A DNA stretch of 6,190 bases from JAAFHS01 sp031396505. GTDB taxonomy: Bacteria; Pseudomonadota; Alphaproteobacteria; Rhodobacterales; Rhodobacteraceae. The stretch is taken from the NCBI GenBank assembly GCA_031396505.1, contig JANNKX010000324.1:1-6190 (forward strand). Direction: 5' to 3'. Position numbers and translations under genes: made by a program. The notes under the pieces are model-generated. The model was not told the DNA's origin. It ran no database searches and worked only from the letters and a program-made list of their open reading frames with translations. This document shows, in pieces, positions 1-5,316 of the stretch (positions are counted from its first letter, which is position 1; each line of letters begins with the position of its first letter).

Positions 1-1081
1 GACAGATGCCAAAGGTGAAAACACAAGCCTCGAATGCATTCGGCACGCCGGGCATCGGCCCGATCAAAGGGTTGCCATCGGGCGTGTAAGGGATGGGGCC
101 GTTGATGACCTTGGTCAGCGGCGCCTTTTCCAGCAGGGGCACCCGCGCCATCGCGTCGTTGATATACCATTCCAACCGCTCCAGATCGTCCGGGAACAAC
201 TGGAAACTGAAATCTTCGGGGAACGGGTCGTCGGGTGTGATCCAATGCGCCTTGCAGTTCCGCTCGTAAGGGCCAAGGTTGAAGCCGCCCTTTTCCTGCC
301 GCAGGTAGTACGAGCTGTCCACATCGCGCAACAGCGGCAGCTTTTTGCCTGTTTTCGCCTGATGCGCGGCCACCTCAGGCACCGTGTCAAACAGCATGTA
401 CTGATGGCTCATCACCATCATCGGCACTTCGCGGCCAAACCAGCGGCCCACCTCGCGGGCATAATACCCCGCCGCATTGACCACGAATTCGCATCGGATC
501 TCGCCCTTTGGCGTCGCGATCACCCAATCATCGCCGTCACGCCGCGCCCCCGTCGCCGGGCAGAACCGTTCGATCCGCGCACCCAGATTGCGCGCGCCCT
601 TGGCCAGCGCTTGCGTCAATTGCGCCGGATCAATGTCGCCATCATAGGGATCAAACAGCGCGCCCGTCAGATCATGCGTGGCAAGGAACGGATATTTCGC
701 GGCAATCTCGTCTGGTGCCAGGATTTGCAAATCCATCCCCTGATACCGCCCCATCCCGACAACGCGCTGAAATTCCTGTAGACGTTCCTTTGTATGGGCA
801 AGGCGCACCGATCCTGTCACATGGTAGTTCATCGGGTAATCAACGGCCTCGCCAAGCCCGCGATACAACTCCGCCGAATAGCGTTGCATGTTCATGATAG
901 ACCAGCTGGATGAAAACGTCGGCACATTGCCCGCCGCGTGCCATGTCGACCCGGCGGTCAATTCATTCTTTTCCAGCAGCACACAATCCGTCCAGCCAGA
1001 ACGCGCCAGATGATACAGGCAGGATGCGCCAACCGCCCCCCCCCCGATGATGACCACGCGCGCCCGTGTCGGAAATTCCAT
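1..1081 (-). CDS. Dimethylglycine/sarcosine dehydrogenase-like FAD oxidoreductase (N-terminal part, cut by window edge)
   Basis: Open frame of 360 codons from ATG at 1081 down to base 1 with no stop, so the 3' part lies outside. The N-terminus carries a Rossmann FAD-binding motif (IIGGGAVGAS, glycines 13, 15 and 18) followed by Glu37 at the end of the second strand, then GSTWHAAG at 44-51. His48 occupies the position of the covalently flavinylated histidine of mitochondrial dimethylglycine and sarcosine dehydrogenases. Later blocks are also DAO-type: FVVNAAG at 199-205, YYLRQE at 258-263, LGPYE at 269-273 and PDGNPLIGP at 334-342. Relatives usually have about 800 residues, with a C-terminal GcvT-like folate domain that cannot be checked here. 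The likely role is oxidative demethylation of an N-methylated glycine or related amine, passing one carbon to tetrahydrofolate; the exact substrate is unknown. The start is supported by GGGAGG seven bases upstream. The family is secure, the substrate is not. Confidence 0.85.
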   Translation of the reverse strand, partial: MEFPTRARVVIIGGGAVGASCLYHLARSGWTDCVLLEKNELTAGSTWHAAGNVPTFSSSWSIMNMQRYSAELYRGLGEAVDYPMNYHVTGSVRLAHTKERLQEFQRVVGMGRYQGMDLQILAPDEIAAKYPFLATHDLTGALFDPYDGDIDPAQLTQALAKGARNLGARIERFCPATGARRDGDDWVIATPKGEIRCEFVVNAAGYYAREVGRWFGREVPMMVMSHQYMLFDTVPEVAAHQAKTGKKLPLLRDVDSSYYLRQEKGGFNLGPYERNCKAHWITPDDPFPEDFSFQLFPDDLERLEWYINDAMARVPLLEKAPLTKVINGPIPYTPDGNPLIGPMPGVPNAFEACVFTFGIC

Positions 1082-1088
1082 GCATCCG

Positions 1089-1096
1089 CCTCCCTT
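1089..1096 (-). promoter_or_regulatory. Ribosome binding site of the FAD oxidoreductase gene
   Basis: On the minus strand this reads AAGGGAGG, a near-perfect Shine-Dalgarno sequence seven bases before the ATG at 1081. It decides between that ATG and a second, out-of-frame ATG four bases further upstream, which does not open the conserved FAD-binding frame. Confidence 0.7.
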
Positions 1097-1171
1097 TGCG
1101 CCGCCAAGATGCCCCGGCGTGAAAATGCTTTCAATTCCATCACACTGGTCCTATTAATCGGGAAAAGCGAT

Positions 1172-1178
1172 AAGGGGA
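1172..1178 (+). promoter_or_regulatory. Ribosome binding site of the LysR gene
   Basis: AAGGGGA ends seven bases before the ATG at 1186. It supports this start, which also places the helix-turn-helix at the usual distance from the N-terminus. Confidence 0.6.
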
Positions 1179-1185
1179 CCGCGCC

Positions 1186-2085
1186 ATGCAGATCGAACTC
1201 ATCGAAACGTTTCTCGATCTTGCCGAAACCCGCAGCTTCAACCGCACCGCCGAACGCCTTGGCATCACGCAATCCTCGGTGTCCGGTCGCGTCCTCGCGC
1301 TCGAATCCGCCGTAGGTGCGCGCTTGTTCAACCGCAGCCGTGCGGGCACCGAATTGTCACCCGAAGGCCAACGCTTTGAACCCCATGCCCGCACCCTGCG
1401 TCACGAATGGCGTGAAACCATCCGGCAGGTGCAGACATCAGACCGGCCCACCATCCGCCTTGGTATCCAGAATGACCTTGCCGCCGCCCAGATAGGTGAG
1501 CTGGTCGCCGATTTCCGCAAGGGCCTGCCACGCGCCGCATTCTACATCGAACCCGATTATTCCAACCAGATGTGCGCCGACACGCTGTCAGGCGTGCTCG
1601 ATTTCGCCCTTCTGTTTTCGCCCAAACCCCACCCCGATCTGCATTTCGTCAGCATCGGCGAGGTTGGGTATCGCATGGTCAGTTCTGACGTCACCACCCG
1701 CGCCGACCTGACCGCCGACCGCTATATCCTGACCCATTACGCCGATGCCTTTGCCACTGCGCACCGCCAGCTTTTGCCGGAAATGGGCCAGACGCAGCTA
1801 TCGGTCGGGCAAAGTGCCACAGCGGAATCCCTGCTGCTGGCCATTGGCGGATCGGCGTATGTGCTGACAGATGCCGCCCAAAGGCTGGAGGCGACGGGCC
1901 GTTTTCACGCCGTCAGCGATGCCCCCGTGCTGACCCAGCCGATCTACGCCGCGATGCATCTGCGCAACCGCATTTCCAAGACGCACCGCCGCCTGACCCG
2001 CATCGCAGGGCGCGTGTTCGGCAGACGGTCTACATCACTGTCCGAAGCCGATAACCCGGAGCATGCGCCAGACGAACCTGCGTGA
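1186..2085 (+). CDS. LysR-family transcriptional regulator
   Basis: A 299-residue protein of typical LysR length, acting in the cytoplasm on DNA. Residues 1-60 form the winged helix-turn-helix: the helix pair around 18-37 (SFNRTAERLGITQSSVSGRV) is followed by LESAVGARLFNRS and LSPEGQ, all LysR hallmarks. A linker helix spans about 61-88, and an effector-binding domain starts at about 89 (TIRLGIQNDLAA). The effector domain is poorly recognisable, so the ligand cannot be named. The divergent FAD oxidoreductase 104 bp away is the most likely target. The hut genes are less likely, as they have their own repressor. The last 18 residues (from Ser282, ending SEADNPEHAPDEPA) are acidic and look like an unconserved tail; their codons lie over the 3' end of hutC on the other strand. 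Confidence 0.9.
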   Translation: MQIELIETFLDLAETRSFNRTAERLGITQSSVSGRVLALESAVGARLFNRSRAGTELSPEGQRFEPHARTLRHEWRETIRQVQTSDRPTIRLGIQNDLAAAQIGELVADFRKGLPRAAFYIEPDYSNQMCADTLSGVLDFALLFSPKPHPDLHFVSIGEVGYRMVSSDVTTRADLTADRYILTHYADAFATAHRQLLPEMGQTQLSVGQSATAESLLLAIGGSAYVLTDAAQRLEATGRFHAVSDAPVLTQPIYAAMHLRNRISKTHRRLTRIAGRVFGRRSTSLSEADNPEHAPDEPA

Positions 2086-2707
2086 TCCCGCGCCCTTCGG
2101 CATCCTGCGTCAACCGTTCGGTGATAAACAGCGCAACCCCCGGTGCCACGCCAAGGGCGGCTGCCTCTGTCGCGCTGGCAGGGTCCGCCGCAAAGGCAAT
2201 CTCGCCGGTGGCGTAGGTCACGGATGTAACCAGCCACTCATTCGCACTGATCGCCATGAAATCGGGCAAGGGCGGCAGGGCGGCGGGGTTCAGCCAGCGC
2301 GCCTCATGCAAGAATGGCACCGCATCGCCAAGGTGCAGCGTTTCCAGCCAGACCAGCGGCCCCTTGGTGCCCATCGCCTGCGCAATCGCCTCTGGCGGGA
2401 TCACGACAGACTGCCCCAACACCCTGTGGCTGTGCCTGCGGCCCAACGCCTCGACCTGCTGGCGGATCACCGGAATTTCCAGCGTCGCCTTGCGCACCGG
2501 GATTGCCGCCACCCGCGTGCCCGCCTTGCGCCGCCGTTCCAGCACGCCTTGGGCCGCCAGATCGCGCAAGGCCCGGTTCACCGTCGCCCGCGCGCAGCCG
2601 AATTCCGCCGCCAGTACCGCCTCGCCCGGAATGGCCGCCCCCAAGGGCCAGACCCGCGTCCGGATACGGCGCAAGACTTCCGTGCGAATATCCTCCCACC
2701 CCGTCAA
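2030..2707 (-). CDS. hutC: HutC, GntR-family repressor of histidine utilisation
   Basis: A 225-residue regulator, close to the roughly 240 usual for HutC. Residues 5-66 form a GntR winged helix-turn-helix: WEDIRTEVLRRI, then IPGEAVLAAEFGCARATVNRAL, then the wing LERRRKAGTRV. The RRKAGTRV block and the following VRKATLEIPV are typical of HutC. Residues about 80-220 form the UTRA ligand domain, including ISANEWLV (153-160) and the ending APGYRLRTVM. Family members bind urocanate, which relieves repression. The start is taken as TTG at 2707: it overlaps the hutF stop as TTGA, has GGGGGA six bases upstream, and gives the usual N-terminus. The only upstream ATG in frame (2776) would add 23 residues that merely read through hutF. 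It is co-transcribed with hutF, so probably autoregulated through the operator at 4068-4087. Its 3' end overlaps the LysR gene. Confidence 0.92.
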   Translation of the reverse strand: MTGWEDIRTEVLRRIRTRVWPLGAAIPGEAVLAAEFGCARATVNRALRDLAAQGVLERRRKAGTRVAAIPVRKATLEIPVIRQQVEALGRRHSHRVLGQSVVIPPEAIAQAMGTKGPLVWLETLHLGDAVPFLHEARWLNPAALPPLPDFMAISANEWLVTSVTYATGEIAFAADPASATEAAALGVAPGVALFITERLTQDAEGRGITQVRLAHAPGYRLRTVM

Positions 2708-4047
2708 ATGGCATCCCCCAGCCGCGCCATCACCACCCTGAACCGTGCCGTGATCGCCGCGCGCTGCGGGTGCCACCCGCCCTGCACGATCTGCCGCCCC
2801 GCCGACCAGACATCCATCACCATCCGGTCATCGCCTGCAAAAATCAGCGTATCAAGGATCGCATCGCCGCTCCGCGCACCCAGATCGCCCGATGCATCCA
2901 GCCGCAAAAGGTCCGCGAAATCCCCCGCCCGGATCGCCCCCGCCTGCCGCCCCGCCGCCTGCGCACCACCCTGACACACCGCCTCCAACAGCGTCCGCCC
3001 TGTCGATTTGCCCGGTACGCTCAGCATCGCTCGCCCCCGATTGGCCAGCCGCTGCGCGTATTCCAGCAACCGCAACTCTTCCGTCAGCGACACCCGCACA
3101 TTGCTGTCTGACCCCACACCGTACCGCCCCCCCGCCGCCTGCCAGCCCACCCCGTCAAAGATGCCATCGCCCAGATTGGCCTCGGTCATCGGGCACAGCC
3201 CCGCGACCGCCCCCGTCCGGGCCAGCGCGCGCGTCTCATGCGGCTGCATCTGCGTCGCATGCACCGCGCACCAGCGCGCATCCACATCTGCATGGGCCAG
3301 CAACCATTCCACAGGCCGCGCACCGGTATCGACCAGTACCTCATCCACTTCCGCGACCTGTTCAGCCAGATGCAGATGCAGCGGCGCCTGCGGGGCCAGC
3401 CCCGCCACGGCGTTCAGGCCTTGCGGCGATACTGCACGCAGTGAATGGGGGGCGACACCCATGACCGTATCAAGGGGCATGTCGCGCAAGCCTGCCTTGG
3501 TCGCGTGCCACAGCCGCTCAAAGCCATCCAGATCATTGCCAAACCGCAACTGCCCGCCCGCAAGCGCCCGCCCGTCACAGCCCCCCCGTTCATAAAACAC
3601 CGGCAGCAGCGTCAGCCCCAGCCCCACCTGATCTGCCGCAGCCAGCACCCGCAGCGCCATTTCCGCCGCGTTGTCATAGCGCGCCCCACCGGGGCCATGG
3701 TGCAGATAGTGAAACTCGCACACCCCCGCATAGCCCGCCTCGGCCATTTCCAGAAACACCTGCGCCGCAATCGCCTGCACGTCATCCGGCGTCAGGCGTT
3801 CCAGAAACCGGTACATCAGCGTGCGCCATGTCCAGAACGTATCCTGCCCCGTCGTGCGCTGTTCCGTCAGCCCCGCCATCGCCCGCTGAAACACATGGCT
3901 ATGCAGGTTTACCGGGGCCGGGCACAGAATGCCCATCCCGCCCGGCACCCCAACCTCGATCTGCAGGATACGGCCCGCATCAACGGTGACGCGCACATCA
4001 TCCGCCCAGCCATGCGGCAACAGGGCGGTCTTGGCATGGATCTGCAT
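2704..4047 (-). CDS. hutF: HutF, formimidoylglutamate deiminase
   Basis: A 447-residue amidohydrolase, the usual length for HutF. It hydrolyses N-formimino-L-glutamate to N-formyl-L-glutamate plus ammonia in the cytoplasm, the fourth step of the five-step histidine pathway. Visible motifs are the first metal pair in VNLHSHVFQRAM (His49, His51), APHS with His201, HLHLAEQ (His226 and Glu229), VHATQ with His263, the HutF signature CPMTEANLGDG (285-295), and GSDSN with Asp314. His49, His51, His226 and Asp314 fit the single-zinc site of the family. The ATG at 4047 was chosen because GAGG lies five bases upstream and MQIHAKTALLPHGW matches the normal HutF N-terminus; an in-frame ATG at 4083 falls inside the promoter. 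It is the first gene of a hutF-hutC operon and diverges from hutI. Its presence predicts HutG, not the formimidase-type HutE/HutG route. Confidence 0.95.
   Translation of the reverse strand: MQIHAKTALLPHGWADDVRVTVDAGRILQIEVGVPGGMGILCPAPVNLHSHVFQRAMAGLTEQRTTGQDTFWTWRTLMYRFLERLTPDDVQAIAAQVFLEMAEAGYAGVCEFHYLHHGPGGARYDNAAEMALRVLAAADQVGLGLTLLPVFYERGGCDGRALAGGQLRFGNDLDGFERLWHATKAGLRDMPLDTVMGVAPHSLRAVSPQGLNAVAGLAPQAPLHLHLAEQVAEVDEVLVDTGARPVEWLLAHADVDARWCAVHATQMQPHETRALARTGAVAGLCPMTEANLGDGIFDGVGWQAAGGRYGVGSDSNVRVSLTEELRLLEYAQRLANRGRAMLSVPGKSTGRTLLEAVCQGGAQAAGRQAGAIRAGDFADLLRLDASGDLGARSGDAILDTLIFAGDDRMVMDVWSAGRQIVQGGWHPQRAAITARFRVVMARLGDAI
2714..2719 (-). promoter_or_regulatory. Ribosome binding site deciding the TTG start of hutC
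   Basis: The minus strand reads GGGGGA followed by TGCCAT and then TTG at 2707. The site lies inside the last codons of hutF, so translation of hutC is probably coupled to termination of hutF. Confidence 0.55.
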
Positions 4048-4058
4048 CACGGCCTCGC

Positions 4059-4086
4059 TTGACAGGGTATTATGTATAGACATAAT
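4059..4086 (+). promoter_or_regulatory. Sigma-70 promoter of hutIH
   Basis: A perfect -35 hexamer TTGACA (4059-4064) is followed by 16 bases and CATAAT (4081-4086, five of six matches to TATAAT). Transcription would start near 4093, about 24 bases before the hutI ATG. The HutC operator fills the spacer and covers the -10, which fits repression by blocking RNA polymerase. This is a sequence match, not a mapped start. Confidence 0.65.
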
Positions 4087-4087
4087 A
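4068..4087. promoter_or_regulatory. HutC operator (20-bp palindrome)
   Basis: Perfect 8-bp inverted arms, TATTATGT (4068-4075) and ACATAATA (4080-4087), are separated by ATAG. The core GTATAGAC (4074-4081) fits the GT-N-TA-N-AC pattern known for HutC-subfamily GntR regulators and is one base away from the TGTA-N2-TACA site described in Pseudomonas. It is the only such palindrome in the window, lies midway between hutF and hutI, and stands out as AT-rich. One operator could therefore control both divergent units. Binding by the HutC encoded here is inferred. Confidence 0.75.
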
Positions 4088-4111
4088 ATCCAGCATCCCT
4101 GTAAAAGGCAA
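4082..4111 (-). promoter_or_regulatory. Candidate promoter of hutFC
   Basis: On the minus strand TTGCCT (4111-4106) is followed by 18 bases and TATTAT (4087-4082, five of six matches). Transcription would begin near 4075, about 28 bases before the hutF ATG. The -10 shares its base pairs with the hutI -10 on the other strand and with the right arm of the operator. The -35 is only moderate, so this call is less sure than the hutI promoter. Confidence 0.4.
4103..4108 (+). promoter_or_regulatory. Ribosome binding site of hutI
   Basis: AAAAGG lies eight bases before the ATG at 4117. It is weaker than the sites of the neighbouring genes but is the only purine-rich stretch in the short leader. Confidence 0.4.
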
Positions 4112-4116
4112 GCACC

Positions 4117-5316
4117 ATGGGAATCGTCCTGACCCACGCCACGGCTGCCACCATGACAGATGGTTATGGCCTGATTGCCGATGCCGCCGTGGTGGTGGAC
4201 GCAGGCCTGATCGCATGGGTCGGCCCCACCGATGCCCTGCCCGCCGCGCATCGCCACCTGCCTGTCCATGATTGCAAGGGTGCCCTGCTGACCCCCGGCC
4301 TGATTGATTGCCACAGCCACGTCGTCTTTGCAGGCGACCGCGCCACCGAGTTTGAAATGCGCCTGAACGGGGCCAGCTATGAACAGATCGCCCGCGGCGG
4401 CGGCGGCATCGTGTCCACCGTCCGCGCCACCCGTGCCGCAAGCTTTGATGATCTGATCGCCGCAGCCCTGCCCCGCATCGACCAGATGATTGCCACAGGC
4501 ACCACGACGGTCGAAATCAAATCCGGCTATGGGCTTGATATCGCATCAGAGCTGACGATGCTGCGTGCCGCCCGCCAGATCGCGTATCTGCGCCCCATCC
4601 ACATCACCACAACCCATCTTGCCGCCCACGCCATCCCGCCCGAATATACGGGCCGCGCCGATGCCTATATCGACGAAATCGCCATCCCGTCGCTACACGC
4701 CGCCCACACCGAAGGCTTGATTGATGCCGTCGACGCCTTTTGCGAAACCATCGCCTTCACCCCCGCGCAGGTCGACCGCCTGTTTACCGCCGCAAGCGCA
4801 GGTCGCCTGCCCGTCAAACTGCACGCTGAACAACTGTCTGATCAGGGCGGTGCCGCCCTCGCCGCCCGCCACCACGCCCTGTCTGCCGATCACCTCGAAT
4901 ATCTCTCGCCCGCAGGCATCGCCGCCATGGCCGACGCCGGCACCATCGCCGTCATCCTGCCCGGCGCGTTCTACACCTTACGTGAAACCCAAATGCCCCC
5001 CATCCAATCCTTACGCGCCGCAGGCGTCCCCATGGCCATCGCCACCGATTGCAACCCCGGCTCCTCCCCCATGACCTCGCTGCCGCTTGCCATGAACATG
5101 GCGTGCACCCTGTTCCGCATGACCCCGATCGAGGCGCTGGCAGCCACCACCATCCACGCCGCCCGCGCCCTTGGCCTGACCGACCGTGGTACCATCGCCC
5201 CCGGCCTGCGCGCCGATCTCTGCCTGTGGGATGCCGCCCACCCCGCCGAACTCTGCTATCATATCGGGGCCGCCCCCCTGACCACCCGCATTTTCGGAGG
5301 CAGCCTTGCCCACTGA
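4117..5316 (+). CDS. hutI: HutI, imidazolonepropionase
   Basis: A 399-residue metal-dependent amidohydrolase, of normal length for HutI (about 400-420). It opens the ring of 4-imidazolone-5-propionate to give N-formimino-L-glutamate, the third step of histidine breakdown. Motifs in order are TPGLIDCHSHVVFAGDR (59-75, metal ligands His66 and His68), the substrate loop IARGGGGIVST (91-101), TTVEIKSGYGL (130-140), VDAFCE (205-210), KLHAEQL (His236, Glu238), SADHLEY (His259) and ATDCNPGSSP with Asp311 as the remaining metal ligand. All expected catalytic residues are present. The gene starts 69 bp from divergent hutF and overlaps hutH by 11 bp at its end, so hutI and hutH form an operon under the operator at 4068-4087. 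The substrate is certain from the set of motifs and the context. Confidence 0.97.
   Translation: MGIVLTHATAATMTDGYGLIADAAVVVDAGLIAWVGPTDALPAAHRHLPVHDCKGALLTPGLIDCHSHVVFAGDRATEFEMRLNGASYEQIARGGGGIVSTVRATRAASFDDLIAAALPRIDQMIATGTTTVEIKSGYGLDIASELTMLRAARQIAYLRPIHITTTHLAAHAIPPEYTGRADAYIDEIAIPSLHAAHTEGLIDAVDAFCETIAFTPAQVDRLFTAASAGRLPVKLHAEQLSDQGGAALAARHHALSADHLEYLSPAGIAAMADAGTIAVILPGAFYTLRETQMPPIQSLRAAGVPMAIATDCNPGSSPMTSLPLAMNMACTLFRMTPIEALAATTIHAARALGLTDRGTIAPGLRADLCLWDAAHPAELCYHIGAAPLTTRIFGGSLAH
5296..5300 (+). promoter_or_regulatory. Ribosome binding site deciding the TTG start of hutH
   Basis: GGAGG sits five bases before TTG at 5306, inside the final codons of hutI. No ATG or GTG lies nearby in the hutH frame: the next in-frame GTG falls within the active-site motif YGVNTGFG, so the TTG start is well supported. 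Confidence 0.65.

Larger units (their letters stand above)
1082..1185. promoter_or_regulatory. Divergent intergenic region between FAD oxidoreductase and LysR genes
   Basis: These 104 bp separate two divergent start codons, the classic setting in which a LysR-type protein controls itself and its neighbour. The region contains an AT-rich island in otherwise GC-rich DNA, with the palindrome ATTAAT at 1153-1158, a candidate core for LysR binding. On the minus strand a weak promoter can be read: TTGAAA (1134-1129), 17 bases, then CATCTT (1111-1106), about 25 bases from the oxidoreductase ATG. No convincing plus-strand promoter was found. The regulatory role is inferred from layout; the boxes are weak matches. 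Confidence 0.4.

Noticed and set aside
245..781. Plus-strand open frame of 178 codons opposite the FAD oxidoreductase
   Set aside because: The minus strand gives an uninterrupted 360-residue oxidoreductase with FAD motifs over the same bases.
1144..1160. TCC...GGA inverted repeat around ATTAAT upstream of the LysR gene
   Set aside because: The outer TCC/GGA arms and the ATTAAT core have different centres of symmetry, so they do not form one palindrome; only the short ATTAAT is kept as a weak candidate.
2030..2776. Longer HutC beginning at ATG 2776
   Set aside because: It would add 23 residues translated from within hutF with no family resemblance; TTG 2707 has a ribosome site and a typical stop-start overlap.
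2063..2974. Plus-strand open frame of 303 codons antisense to hutC and hutF
   Set aside because: It lies opposite two clearly recognised genes, its product is rich in Arg, Pro and Gln without any motif, and it is explained by the high-GC codon bias that removes stops from the antisense frame.
2314..3464. Further long plus-strand open frames opposite hutC/hutF (2314-3111, 2892-3464)
   Set aside because: Proline- and alanine-rich shadows with no ribosome site or domain; the minus-strand frames encode full families.
3445..4062. Plus-strand open frame of 205 codons opposite the 5' half of hutF
   Set aside because: Mirror of conserved HutF codons, with no recognisable protein features and no promoter.
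4045..4083. Longer HutF beginning at the in-frame ATG 4083
   Set aside because: That ATG lies within the operator and -10 region, would precede the expected transcript start near 4075, and lacks a ribosome site; the ATG at 4047 gives the normal N-terminus.
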